DNA of 38,127 bases from the NCBI GenBank assembly GCA_035463115.1, contig DATHTO010000029.1, positions 1 through 38,127 of the forward strand. Direction: 5' to 3'. Under the pieces are notes generated by a model. The model was not told the origin of the DNA, ran no database searches, and worked only from the letters and a program-made list of their open reading frames with translations. Origin of the DNA: BPGL01 sp035463115 (lineage in GTDB: Bacteria > Actinomycetota > UBA4738 > HRBIN12). The first letter of the stretch is position 1. Every line of letters starts with the position of its first letter. The position numbers and the translations under genes are program-made. Shown here piece after piece: positions 1 to 7,422 of the stretch.

Positions 1-105
1 GGCGGTCGACTTGCGCCCGGTGCTCTTGCGAGCGCCGCTCTTCTTGGCGGTCGACTTGCGCCCGGTGCTCTTGCGAGCGCCGCTCTTCTTGGCGGTCGAC
101 TTGCG
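1..105. repeat. 45-bp perfect tandem repeat inside the histone-like gene
   Basis: Bases 1-45 and 46-90 are identical, and 91-105 begin a third copy before diverging. 45 bp is 15 codons, so copy-number change keeps the frame. The perfect identity, including silent positions, points to recent duplication. Confidence 0.9.
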
Positions 106-324
106 CGCCGTCGACTTCTTGCGCGCCGGCGACTTGCGGGCCGACGACTTGCGGGCCGACGACTTCTTCGCCGTCGACTTGCGGGCCGTCGTCTTCTTGC
201 GCGCGGGCGACTTGCGGGCCGACGACTTCTTCGCCGTCGACTTGCGGGCCGTCGTCTTCTTGCGCGCCGGCGACTTGCGGGCCGACGACTTCTTCCGAGC
301 GGCCGTCTTCCTGGCTGCAGCCAT
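1..324 (-). CDS. Histone H1-like Lys/Ala/Ser-rich DNA-binding protein (3' end missing)
   Basis: The frame opens at ATG 324 and is still open at base 1, so 108 codons are visible and the C-terminus lies outside the window. After MAAARKTA the protein is a low-complexity chain of ARKS, AKKS, ARKTT and SPARK units, about one third Lys plus Arg, with no hydrophobic core. Such tails occur in bacterial histone-H1-like proteins and in the C-terminal tails of actinobacterial HU; here the tail starts directly after the initiator Met, so no HU domain precedes it. Likely role: nucleoid compaction by charge (inference). The start is supported by a purine-rich AAAGGGGG about 6 nt upstream. It lies 170 bp downstream of the WhiB gene on the same strand. 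The reverse strand is also open but is only the mirror of this repeat. Confidence 0.8.
   Translation of the reverse strand, partial: MAAARKTAARKKSSARKSPARKKTTARKSTAKKSSARKSPARKKTTARKSTAKKSSARKSSARKSPARKKSTARKSTAKKSGARKSTGRKSTAKKSGARKSTGRKSTA
146..297. repeat. 63-bp tandem repeat inside the histone-like gene
   Basis: Copies start at 146 and 209 and a partial copy at 272. The two full copies differ by one base. 63 bp is 21 codons, so this second repeat family also preserves the reading frame of the basic protein. Confidence 0.85.
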
Positions 325-430
325 TGCTGCCCCCTTTCCCTGCTTGCCGTCGGCCTCCGAGGCCGTCGGCCTTCTCCTCGCGGTCTCGCGGGAAGATCTC
401 GTGCGACGTCTCCGCGGGCTGGCGTCTGCG

Positions 431-502
431 GCGTCGCTACGACGTCCGTCTGCTTCGAGGCGTCGCTACGACGTCCGTCTGCTTCGAGGCGTCTCTACGA
501 CG
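431..502. repeat. 29-bp tandem repeat ending in the WhiB stop region
   Basis: Two perfect 29-bp units occupy 431-459 and 460-488, and a 14-bp partial third copy (489-502, one mismatch) contains the stop codon of the WhiB gene. Each full unit holds a small hairpin, CGTCG-CTA-CGACG; the third copy holds GGCGTC-TCTAC-GACGCC at 488-504. The array therefore gives up to three hairpins in a row just after the WhiB coding region on the minus strand. It could be a terminator or attenuator, or simply a slippage duplication. Confidence 0.75.
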
Positions 503-722
503 CCATGCGCTTCAGGCGTCGCCGTTCCCGTTCGCTCATGCCGCCCCACACGCCGTAGCGCTCGTCGCGGCGGAGTGCGTAGTTCAAGCACTCGATGCGA
601 ACGGGACACTCGCTGCAGATCCTCTTGGCTTCCCTCGATGAGCCTCCCTTCTCGGGGAAGAAGATCTCCGGGTCGTGATCCCGACACCGCGCCCGTTCTT
701 GCCAAGGGATGTAATGGTGCAC
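495..722 (-). CDS. WhiB-family iron-sulfur transcriptional regulator
   Basis: A 75-residue protein with the four WhiB cysteines C13, C36, C39 and C45 (spacing C-X22-C-X2-C-X5-C) that bind a [4Fe-4S] cluster in this family, followed by the GVWGG turn (57-61) and a basic C-terminal tail (RERRRLKR) that contacts DNA. WhiB proteins are found only in actinobacteria and their phages and act with the primary sigma factor in redox, stress or cell-division control. The GTG start at 722 is preceded by GGGGGGAG at 7-nt spacing. The length is close to the shorter family members. Which paralogue (WhiB1, WhiB2, WhiD) it matches cannot be told by eye. Its upstream region holds a good promoter and a perfect palindrome (separate entries); it is probably co-directional with, but not tightly coupled to, the histone-like gene. 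Confidence 0.95.
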   Translation of the reverse strand: MHHYIPWQERARCRDHDPEIFFPEKGGSSREAKRICSECPVRIECLNYALRRDERYGVWGGMSERERRRLKRMAS

Positions 723-738
723 GCTCGACTCCCCCCGA

Positions 739-756
739 AATCACATCCGTGTGATT
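739..756. promoter_or_regulatory. Palindromic operator candidate upstream of the WhiB gene
   Basis: AATCACA and TGTGATT form perfect 7-bp arms around a 4-bp centre. The AT-rich arms stand out from the GC-rich context. The site overlaps the proposed -10 box and the expected transcription start of the WhiB gene, where a bound repressor would block initiation. The cognate protein is unknown. Confidence 0.55.
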
Positions 757-783
757 CTGAGGGAAGAACCCCGTCGGTGACAA
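754..783 (-). promoter_or_regulatory. Candidate promoter of the WhiB gene
   Basis: On the minus strand TTGTCA (783-778) and CAGAAT (759-754) are separated by 18 bp. Transcription would start near 747, giving a leader of about 25 nt with its Shine-Dalgarno before GTG 722. Confidence 0.45.
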
Positions 784-785
784 GG

Positions 786-930
786 GGTCAACCGAAGGAA
801 TCCTCTGCCTCATCCCTCGTTCGTTCTGCATGTGCGGACAATCGTGTCGTGCATCTACGCTGCATGCAAGACGTTTCGTCCGTTTTTCCGGTGGTCAACG
901 GGGTTGACCGGTTCGGTCAATCGGATTGAC
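786..930. promoter_or_regulatory. Cluster of GGTCAAC/GTTGACC motifs between fbiC and the WhiB gene
   Basis: GGTCAAC occurs at 786-792 and 893-899, its complement GTTGACC at 903-909, and the shorter pair GTCAA/TTGAC at 916-920 and 926-930. The 893-909 pair is a 7-bp perfect hairpin with a 3-nt loop; 916-930 is a second hairpin with 5-bp arms. No U-tract follows on the minus strand, so it is a poor intrinsic terminator for fbiC; a multi-site operator is the alternative. The rest of 723-938 shows no gene. Confidence 0.35.
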
Positions 931-938
931 GGAAACGG

Positions 939-3461
939 TCACGCGGACCGCGTACCGAGCGCTCGCGGCGCCGCCGACGCGTCGCGCAACGCGATCCGGT
1001 CGTACGTCGTCGTGCGCACCGCGGGCACGCGGCCGATCGCCCGGATCGCGTCGTCGAAGCGTTCCGCGGTCATCTCGATGCCCCACTCGGCGCCGGCCAT
1101 CCGGCTGATCGTCTCTTCCATCAGCGTGCCGCCGAAGTCGTTGGCCCCGGCGTCGAGCAACCGCTGGCACGCATCGACGCCGAGCTTCACCCACGACACC
1201 TGCACGTTGTCGATCAGACCGTCGAGCAGGATCCGCGCGACCGCGTGCACGCGCAGCGAGTCCGCCGGCGAGGGCCCGGGCCTGGCGCGTCCCGCCAGGT
1301 AGATCGGGGCGTTGCGGTGCACGAACGGCAGCGGGACGAACTCCGTGAAGCCGCCGGTGTCGGCCTGCAGCGTGGCGAGCCGGCGGATGTGCGCGACCCA
1401 GTGGGGCGGCGCGTCGACGTGGCCGAACATCATCGTGCTCGACGATCGGATCCCCAGCCGGTGGGCCGTGCGGACGATCTCGATCCAGGTGTCGGCGGGC
1501 AGCTTGCCCTTCGTCAGCAGCCACCGGACGTCGTCGTCGAGGATCTCCGCCGCGGTGCCGGGGATCGTGTCGAGGCCGTGATGCCGCGCCTCGCGCAGGA
1601 ACTCCTCGAACGACACGCCGAGCTTCGTCGCCCCGTTCAGGACCTCCATCGGGCTGAACGCGTGGACGTGCATGCCCGGCACGCGGCCCTTCACCGCATC
1701 GAGGAGATCGAAGTAGAAGGTGCCCGGGAGGTCGGGATGGATCCCTCCCTGCACGCACACCTCGGTGGCGCCGAGCGCCCACGCCTCGGCGGCACGGTCG
1801 GCGACCTCGGCGAGCGTGAGCGTGTACGACTCGGCGTCGACCTCGCGCTGGGCGAAGGCGCAGAAGCGACAGCCGACGTAGCAGACGTTCGTGAAGTTGA
1901 TGTTCCGGTTGCGCACGTACGTCACGACGGGTCCGACCGCCTCGGCACGGAGGTCGTCGGCGACGCGGCAGAGCGCCTCGAGGTCGGGTCCCTCGGCCTC
2001 GAACAAGGCGAGCGCGTCAGCATCGGTGATCGGCCGGTGCGACGCCGCGCGACGGAGCACCGTGGCGATCTCGGCTGACGTGCGCGCGGGGTGACGATCG
2101 CGGCGCTCCCACGCGCGTGTCACCTCGTTCTCGGGTGCGCCGTCGAGGTCGCCGCCGTAGACGGGAGCGGCGTCGGCGCGCAGACCGACGCCGTCGCCCT
2201 TCGCGAAGGTGAGCGCGATGGCGCGGGGCTTGTACGCGATGTCGGGGTCCTGCCACGGGATCGGGTCGGGGCGCTGCCCCGCGACCGCCAGACCGTCGGG
2301 TCCGAGGAGCGCCTCGATCGGCGCGCGCATCTTGCCGGCGACCCACGGGTCGGGTTCCGCGGCGTAGCGAGGGTAGATCGCGAGCCGCTCCCGCAGCTCC
2401 TTGCCACGCGATCGCGTCGTCGCGGCGAGCGCATCGATCGCCGGCCACGGTCGCTCGGGGTTCACGTGATCCGGCGTGACCGGCGACACGCCGCCCCAAT
2501 CGTTGATGCCCGCGTCGAGGAGCCGACCGCGCTGCGCCGGATCCGACAGGTTCGGCGGCGCCTGCACGCTCACGTGCGGTCCCATCACGACGCGCGCCGT
2601 CGCGACCGCCGCGAGGAACGTCTCCTCGTCGGGCTCCGGCGCGTCGCGCATCGCGGTGCCGGCCTTCGCCCGGAAGTTCTGCACGATCACCTCCTGCACG
2701 TGGCGGAACCGCCGGTGCAGGTCTTTGATCGCGAAGAGCGACGCCGCACGCTCCCGTTCGGTCTCCCCGATCCCGACGAGGATCCCGGTGGTGAACGGCA
2801 CCGCCACGCGGCCGGCGTCTCCGATCGTGCGGAGACGTGTCGCAGGGACCTTGTCGGGAGAGTTGAAGTGCGGGCCGCCGCGTTCGGAGAGCCGGTCGCT
2901 CGAGGTCTCGAGCATGATGCCCATCGATGCGCTCACGTGCTTCAGCCTCGCGAGCTCCTCGTAGGTCATGACGCCCGGATTGAGGTGCGGGAGCAGTCCC
3001 GTCTCCTCGATCACTCGGATCGCGACCGCGCGCACGTACTCGAGCGTCGACCCGTACCCACGCTCGGCGAGCCACGCGCGCGCCTCGGGGTACCGCTCCT
3101 CGGGGCGATCGCCGAGCGTGAACAGCGCCTCCTTGCAGCCGGCACGTCGGCCACGGTCGGCGATCGCGATGGCCTCCTCGGGGGTCAGGAACGGACGATC
3201 GAGCCGTGCCGGCGGCTTCGCGAACGTGCAGTAGTGGCAGTGATCGCGGCAGAGCATCGTCAGCGGGACGAAGACCTTCCGGGAGTACGTGACGGAGTCG
3301 CCCCAGCCGAGGTTCCGCAGCGACGACGCGACCGCCATCAAGCGCCGGAGGTCATCCCCGCGGGAGGAGAGGAGCGCCGCGGCCTCGTCGACCGTGAGCG
3401 GCTTGCCACCGTCGGCTCGCGTCAGCGCCCGGCGGATCGCGTGCGCGGTCGCCCCGGGCAT
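939..3461 (-). CDS. fbiC: FO synthase, CofG-CofH fusion (F420 biosynthesis)
   Basis: An 840-residue fused radical-SAM enzyme that builds FO (7,8-didemethyl-8-hydroxy-5-deazariboflavin), the chromophore of coenzyme F420, from tyrosine and 5-amino-6-ribitylaminouracil. The N-terminal CofG half carries C71-X3-C75-X2-C78 (CRDHCHYC) and the C-terminal CofH half carries C527-X3-C531-X2-C534 (CYVGCRFC), each for one SAM-cleaving [4Fe-4S] cluster. Fusion and length are those of actinobacterial FbiC; archaea and cyanobacteria use separate proteins. The ATG at 3461 gives the expected N-terminus and has a TAGGCT -10 hexamer ending 7 nt before it, with no Shine-Dalgarno, so the mRNA is probably leaderless. 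It diverges from fbiA across 29 bp. Confidence 0.97.
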   Translation of the reverse strand: MPGATAHAIRRALTRADGGKPLTVDEAAALLSSRGDDLRRLMAVASSLRNLGWGDSVTYSRKVFVPLTMLCRDHCHYCTFAKPPARLDRPFLTPEEAIAIADRGRRAGCKEALFTLGDRPEERYPEARAWLAERGYGSTLEYVRAVAIRVIEETGLLPHLNPGVMTYEELARLKHVSASMGIMLETSSDRLSERGGPHFNSPDKVPATRLRTIGDAGRVAVPFTTGILVGIGETERERAASLFAIKDLHRRFRHVQEVIVQNFRAKAGTAMRDAPEPDEETFLAAVATARVVMGPHVSVQAPPNLSDPAQRGRLLDAGINDWGGVSPVTPDHVNPERPWPAIDALAATTRSRGKELRERLAIYPRYAAEPDPWVAGKMRAPIEALLGPDGLAVAGQRPDPIPWQDPDIAYKPRAIALTFAKGDGVGLRADAAPVYGGDLDGAPENEVTRAWERRDRHPARTSAEIATVLRRAASHRPITDADALALFEAEGPDLEALCRVADDLRAEAVGPVVTYVRNRNINFTNVCYVGCRFCAFAQREVDAESYTLTLAEVADRAAEAWALGATEVCVQGGIHPDLPGTFYFDLLDAVKGRVPGMHVHAFSPMEVLNGATKLGVSFEEFLREARHHGLDTIPGTAAEILDDDVRWLLTKGKLPADTWIEIVRTAHRLGIRSSSTMMFGHVDAPPHWVAHIRRLATLQADTGGFTEFVPLPFVHRNAPIYLAGRARPGPSPADSLRVHAVARILLDGLIDNVQVSWVKLGVDACQRLLDAGANDFGGTLMEETISRMAGAEWGIEMTAERFDDAIRAIGRVPAVRTTTYDRIALRDASAAPRALGTRSA

Positions 3462-3468
3462 GCGGGCG

Positions 3469-3481
3469 AGCCTACTACGCT
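3469..3481. promoter_or_regulatory. Paired -10 boxes for divergent fbiC and fbiA
   Basis: Within the 29 bp between the two start codons, TAGGCT reads on the minus strand (3474-3469, 7 nt before fbiC ATG) and TACGCT on the plus strand (3476-3481, 9 nt before fbiA ATG). Both genes would give leaderless or nearly leaderless transcripts. The -35 region of each promoter would fall inside the other gene. Confidence 0.5.
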
Positions 3482-3490
3482 GTCTCGCCG

Positions 3491-4465
3491 ATGGGATCGG
3501 GAGCGGCGTTCGGCGGAACCGTCACGGCGATCGCAGGTGGGATCGGGGCCGGCAAGTTCCTTCGCGGGCTCGAGCGGGTGGTTCCCGGCGACGCGCTGAC
3601 CGTGGTGGTGAACGTCGCCGACGACGTCGAGATCCACGGGCTCCACGTCTCGCCCGACCCGGACTCGGTGATCTACTGGCTCGGCGACGCGTTCGACCGG
3701 GAGCGCGGCTGGGGCCGTCGCGGCGAGACGTTCCGCGCGACCGAGGAGCTCCGGGCCTTCGGCGCGCCGCAGGCGTGGTTCAACCTCGGTGACCTCGATC
3801 TCGCCACGCACGTCTTCCGAACCGACCTCTTGCGGCAGGGAGCGTCGCTGTCGGACGTCACCGCACGGGTCGCGGCACGGTTCGGCGTCGGCGCGCGGAT
3901 CCTGCCGGTGACCGACGATCGGGTGGAGACGCGGATCGTGTGCGCCGACGCGACGACGGGTGCCGAGCTCGATCTGCACTTCCAGGAGTACTGGGTTCGA
4001 CGGCGGGCCGCCGATCCCGTGAAGGAGATCAGGTACGCCGGCGCGGCACGGGCCCGGCCGGCCGCCGGTGTTCTCGACGCGATCGCGACGGCCGACGCGG
4101 TCGTCGTGTGTCCGTCGAACCCGGTCGTCTCGATCGGCCCGATCCTCGCCGTGCCGGGCGTGCGCGACGCGATCGCCGCACGGCGCTCCCGCGTCGTCGG
4201 CGTGAGCGGCATCGTCGGCGGCGCACCGGTCGCGGGCATGGCCGACAAGCTGATGCCCGCGGTCGGGATCGAGGTGAGCGCGGCCGGGGTCGCGAGGCAC
4301 TACGCAGACCTGCTCGGCGCGTGGCTCGTGGACGAGGCCGACCGGGACGCCGGACGTTCCGTCGAGGCGCTCGGGATCCGGGTCGGCGTGACCGACACGA
4401 TCATGACCGACGACGACCGGTCCGAAGCCGTCGCCCGCGCGGCGCTCGCGCTGCTCGACCGATGA
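3491..4465 (+). CDS. fbiA: 2-phospho-L-lactate (or PEP) transferase CofD/FbiA
   Basis: 324 residues, the usual CofD length. The enzyme moves the phospho-lactyl or phosphoenolpyruvyl group from the guanylylated donor onto FO, giving F420-0 or dehydro-F420-0; in actinobacteria the PEP-derived donor is the known substrate. Family landmarks are AGGIGAGKFLRGL near the N-terminus, VNVADDVEIHGLHVSPD, WFNLGDLDLATH, and the GVSGIVGG...MADKLMPA segment (about 235-258). The ATG at 3491 has no clear Shine-Dalgarno but a TACGCT box 9 nt upstream. It is followed after 31 bp by fbiB on the same strand. The guanylyltransferase that makes its donor (CofC/FbiD) is not in this window. Confidence 0.96.
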   Translation: MGSGAAFGGTVTAIAGGIGAGKFLRGLERVVPGDALTVVVNVADDVEIHGLHVSPDPDSVIYWLGDAFDRERGWGRRGETFRATEELRAFGAPQAWFNLGDLDLATHVFRTDLLRQGASLSDVTARVAARFGVGARILPVTDDRVETRIVCADATTGAELDLHFQEYWVRRRAADPVKEIRYAGAARARPAAGVLDAIATADAVVVCPSNPVVSIGPILAVPGVRDAIAARRSRVVGVSGIVGGAPVAGMADKLMPAVGIEVSAAGVARHYADLLGAWLVDEADRDAGRSVEALGIRVGVTDTIMTDDDRSEAVARAALALLDR

Positions 4466-4496
4466 GGCGCGCAGCGCTCGCGTCGACGGTGACGGC

Positions 4497-5801
4497 GTGA
4501 CGCCGTCGACCGACGGCGTCCGCGTCGTTCCGGTCGAGGGCGTCCCGGAGATCCGGGAGGGCGACGACCTCGCCGACATCCTCGCCGAGCGGCTGCGCCC
4601 GCTCGGCGTGCGCGACGGCGACGTCGTCGTGGTCACCCAGAAGGTCGTCTCGAAGGCCGAAGGTCGGATCGTCCCCGACGCGGAACGCGACGCCGTCATC
4701 GCGGCGGAGACGGTCCGCGTCGTCGCTCGTCGAGGCGACCTCGTGATCGCCGAGACCCGGCACGGGTTCGTCTGCGCGAACGCGGGCGTCGACGCGTCGA
4801 ACCTCGAGCCGGGCACGCTCGCGCTCCTCCCGGACGACCCCGACCGGTCGGCCGACGCGATCCGCGCGGGTCTGTCGGCCGCGCTCGGCGTCGAGCGGCT
4901 CGGCGTCGTCGTCACCGACACGTTCGGGCGCCCGTGGCGGGAGGGCCTGGTGAACGTCGCGATCGGCGTCGCCGGGATCCCCGCCCTGCTCGACCTCCGC
5001 GGGACGCGGGACCGCCACGGCCGGCTCCTCGAGGCGACGATCGTGGCGGTCGCCGACGAGGTCGCCGCCGCGAGCGGACTCGTGACCGGCAAGGCCGACG
5101 GTGTTCCGGCGGCGCTCGTGCGAGGCGTTCGGGCCGACGGGGTCGCCGGCACCGCCCGGGAGCTGATCCGCGCGTCCACCGACGATCTGTTCCGGGAGTC
5201 GCCGTTGCAGGCGCTGCACGCGCGACGCACGATCCGAGCGTTCGGACCCGGCGACGTGCCGACCGATGCCATCGCCGACGCGGTCGCGGCCGCGTGCACC
5301 GCGCCGGCGCCCCACCACACGCGCCCGTGGCGGTTCACCGTGCTCACGTCGCAACCCGCGAAGCGGGCCCTGCTGGCCGCGATGGCGGAGGCGTGGCGCG
5401 CGGATCTCCGCCGCGACGGCACGCCCGAGCACGTGATCGCCCGCCGCATCGCGAAGAGCGACGCGGTGCTCGGCGCCGCGCCGGCGCTGATCGTTCCGTG
5501 GGTCACGTTCGACGGCGCGCACCGCTACGACGACGCCGAGCGGGCGACCGCCGAGCGGACGATGTTCCTGTTGTCCGGCGGCGCCGCGATCCAGACGCTG
5601 CTGCTCGCGCTCCATGCGCGCGGGGTCGCGTCGTGCTGGATCTCCTCGACGCTGTTCTGCCAGGAGGAGACCCGTGCCACGCTCGACGTGGACGACGGAT
5701 GGACCGCCCTGGGGACCGTCGCCTGCGGCCCGATGCCCGAGGGCGGGGCTCCGAGGCCCCGCCCTCCGATCGATCCGTGGTCGTTCAGCGACCTGCGCTA
5801 G
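4497..5801 (+). CDS. fbiB: F420:gamma-glutamyl ligase / dehydro-F420-0 reductase FbiB
   Basis: 434 residues in two domains. The CofE ligase domain (about 1-235) shows TQKVVSKAEGR (47-57), NAGVDASN (95-102) and DTFGRPWR (141-148); it adds the glutamate tail to F420-0. The C-terminal FMN nitroreductase-fold domain (about 238-434) starts at LHARRTIRAFGPG. In mycobacterial FbiB this domain reduces dehydro-F420-0, the step needed when PEP is the donor. The fusion agrees with the actinobacterial FbiA/FbiC type. The GTG start at 4497 begins MTPSTDG; no strong ribosome site is visible, and translation may be coupled to fbiA 31 bp upstream. Its stop codon is 3 bp from that of the convergent permease gene. 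Confidence 0.96.
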   Translation: MTPSTDGVRVVPVEGVPEIREGDDLADILAERLRPLGVRDGDVVVVTQKVVSKAEGRIVPDAERDAVIAAETVRVVARRGDLVIAETRHGFVCANAGVDASNLEPGTLALLPDDPDRSADAIRAGLSAALGVERLGVVVTDTFGRPWREGLVNVAIGVAGIPALLDLRGTRDRHGRLLEATIVAVADEVAAASGLVTGKADGVPAALVRGVRADGVAGTARELIRASTDDLFRESPLQALHARRTIRAFGPGDVPTDAIADAVAAACTAPAPHHTRPWRFTVLTSQPAKRALLAAMAEAWRADLRRDGTPEHVIARRIAKSDAVLGAAPALIVPWVTFDGAHRYDDAERATAERTMFLLSGGAAIQTLLLALHARGVASCWISSTLFCQEETRATLDVDDGWTALGTVACGPMPEGGAPRPRPPIDPWSFSDLR

Positions 5802-5804
5802 CCA

Positions 5805-7226
5805 TCACGCGACGAGGCCGCGGACGAAGTACCAGACGAAGACGGCCGACGCGAGGTACATCAACGGGTGGACCTTGAGGAACCGTCCCTGGAGCACCCG
5901 GATCACGGTGTAGGCGATGAAGCCGGCGCCGATGCCGTTCGCGATCGAATAGGTGAACGGCATCACCGTGATCGTCAGCAGCGCCGGGATGCCGATCGCC
6001 GGATCGCGCCAGTCGATCTCGCCGACCGTGCGCATCATCAGGTACCCCACGACGACGAGCACCGGCGCGGTCGCCTCCGGCGGGATCACGCCCGCGAGCG
6101 GGGAGATGAACAGGCACAGCAGGAACAGCGCGCCCGTCACGACGGCGGTCAGGCCGGTACGGCCGCCCTCGCCGATGCCCGCCGCGCTCTCGATGAACGT
6201 CGTGTTCGACGACGACGACGCCGCGCCTCCCGCCGCAGCGGCGAGCGAGTCCACGAAGAGCACGCGGTTCATGTTCGGCAGCTTGCCGTCGCGGTCGAGC
6301 AGGTTCGCCTCCTCGCCGAGCGCCACCGCGGTGCCCATCGTGTCGAAGAAGTCCGACAGCATCACGGCGATCACCGGCGCGAGGGCCGCGACGAGCCCGA
6401 GCGTCGAGACGAACCCCAACGAGACGTTCCCGACGAGCGAGAAGTCGGGCGACGCGACGACGTCGCTCGGAACGGTCGCGATGCCGGTCTCGCCCCACAG
6501 CACGCCGTCGCCCCAGATCTCGTTGATCACGATCGCGAGCGCCGTCGTGACGAGGATCCCGATCAGCAGGCCGCCGCGGACGTTCCGCACCACCATGATC
6601 GCGGTCAGGGCGAGCCCGAACGCGAACACGAGCATCGGGAAGGTCGTGAAGTCGTTCGTCAGGGTGACCGGCGTGCCCTCGCCCTGGACGACGATCCCCG
6701 CGTTCGCCAGGCCGATGATCACGAGGAAGAGCCCGATCCCGATCCCGATCGCGCGCTTCAGGTCCATCGGGATCGCGTTCATCACGGCCTGCCGGAACCC
6801 GGTCAGGACGAGCGCCGCGATCACGAGGCCTTCGACGAGGATCACGCCCATCGCCTCGGGCCAGGTCAGGCCGAGGGTGCCGACGAGCGTGAACGCGACG
6901 AAGCCGTTCAGCCCGAGGCCCGCCGCCAGCGCGAAGGGAACGTTCGCCCAGAGCCCCATGACGATCGTCGCGACACCCGCCACGAGCGCCGTGACGGTGA
7001 GGACCTGATCGAACGGGAGCGTCGCGCCCGTTCCGTCGGCGACCGCGCCGAGGATCGCGGGGTTCAGGAACAAGATGTAGGCCATCGTGAGGAACGTCGC
7101 GATGCCGGCCACGACCTCGGTCCGTACCGACGAGCCCCGCTCCGTGATCCGGAAATGCCGGTCCAGCGTCGACGCGTTCCGCGCGTCGGGCACTCGAACC
7201 GTGCGGTCGTGCTCGGTCGTGGTCAT
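5805..7226 (-). CDS. NCS2-family nucleobase (guanine/hypoxanthine or adenine) permease
   Basis: 473 residues with about 12 or more hydrophobic segments. The start fits the AzgA/PbuG branch of NCS2: a short cytoplasmic leader with DRHFRITERGSS, then AGIATFLTMAYILFLNPAIL. Further landmarks are GLGLNGFVAFTL, the SDFFDTMGTAVALGEEA segment, and the SSSSNTTFIESAAGIGEGG signature that contributes to the substrate site. It probably imports purine bases with protons across the cytoplasmic membrane. The frame is open further upstream, but the ATG at 7226 is preceded by GAAGGGGG and begins where family members begin. A good promoter lies 56-84 bp upstream. Substrate choice among purines cannot be read from the sequence. 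Confidence 0.92.
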   Translation of the reverse strand: MTTTEHDRTVRVPDARNASTLDRHFRITERGSSVRTEVVAGIATFLTMAYILFLNPAILGAVADGTGATLPFDQVLTVTALVAGVATIVMGLWANVPFALAAGLGLNGFVAFTLVGTLGLTWPEAMGVILVEGLVIAALVLTGFRQAVMNAIPMDLKRAIGIGIGLFLVIIGLANAGIVVQGEGTPVTLTNDFTTFPMLVFAFGLALTAIMVVRNVRGGLLIGILVTTALAIVINEIWGDGVLWGETGIATVPSDVVASPDFSLVGNVSLGFVSTLGLVAALAPVIAVMLSDFFDTMGTAVALGEEANLLDRDGKLPNMNRVLFVDSLAAAAGGAASSSSNTTFIESAAGIGEGGRTGLTAVVTGALFLLCLFISPLAGVIPPEATAPVLVVVGYLMMRTVGEIDWRDPAIGIPALLTITVMPFTYSIANGIGAGFIAYTVIRVLQGRFLKVHPLMYLASAVFVWYFVRGLVA

Positions 7227-7281
7227 CAGCCCCCCTTCCGTCGGCCGGCCGCGGCCGGCGCACCCCGGGGAAGGCGCGCCG

Positions 7282-7310
7282 AGCATAGGAACCACCTCCC
7301 GATGACGCAA
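7282..7310 (-). promoter_or_regulatory. Sigma-70-type promoter of the NCS2 permease gene
   Basis: Minus-strand TTGCGT (7310-7305) and TATGCT (7287-7282) with an ideal 17-bp spacer. Transcription would start near 7275, leaving a leader of about 50 nt that contains the Shine-Dalgarno GAAGGGGG. Confidence 0.6.
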
Positions 7311-7332
7311 GGTCGTTCGAGGAGGACCCGTC

Positions 7333-7370
7333 CGAGCTGCCCAGCGGTAAGCTGCCCTGCCTGAAGCTGC
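7333..7370. repeat. Three AGCTGCCC direct repeats at exact 15-bp period
   Basis: AGCTGCCC starts at 7333, 7348 and 7363, separated by 7-bp variable spacers. The array lies between the permease promoter and the first DUF3105 gene, which diverge. Such phased repeats can bind a regulator as several monomers on nearly one face of DNA; chance duplication is the alternative. Otherwise the 7311-7422 stretch holds only a GAAGGAG ribosome site before 7423. Confidence 0.45.
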
Positions 7371-7422
7371 CCGGCCGTACCGCATCTCCCCACGTCGACC
7401 GTCCCGAAGGAGCCGTCCGTCC

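Noticed and set aside
431..502. CRISPR array
   Set aside because: Units are directly abutting with no unique spacers, only two and a half copies, and no cas genes are nearby.
11..754. Plus-strand open frame of 247 codons across the first 750 bases
   Set aside because: It is the mirror of the Lys-rich repeat gene and the WhiB gene on the minus strand; its Leu/Arg/Asp-rich repeats come from reading AAG/GCC codons backwards.
893..909. Hairpin GGTCAAC-GGG-GTTGACC as fbiC terminator
   Set aside because: The stem is short and no U-rich tract follows on the minus strand; kept only as an operator-like element.
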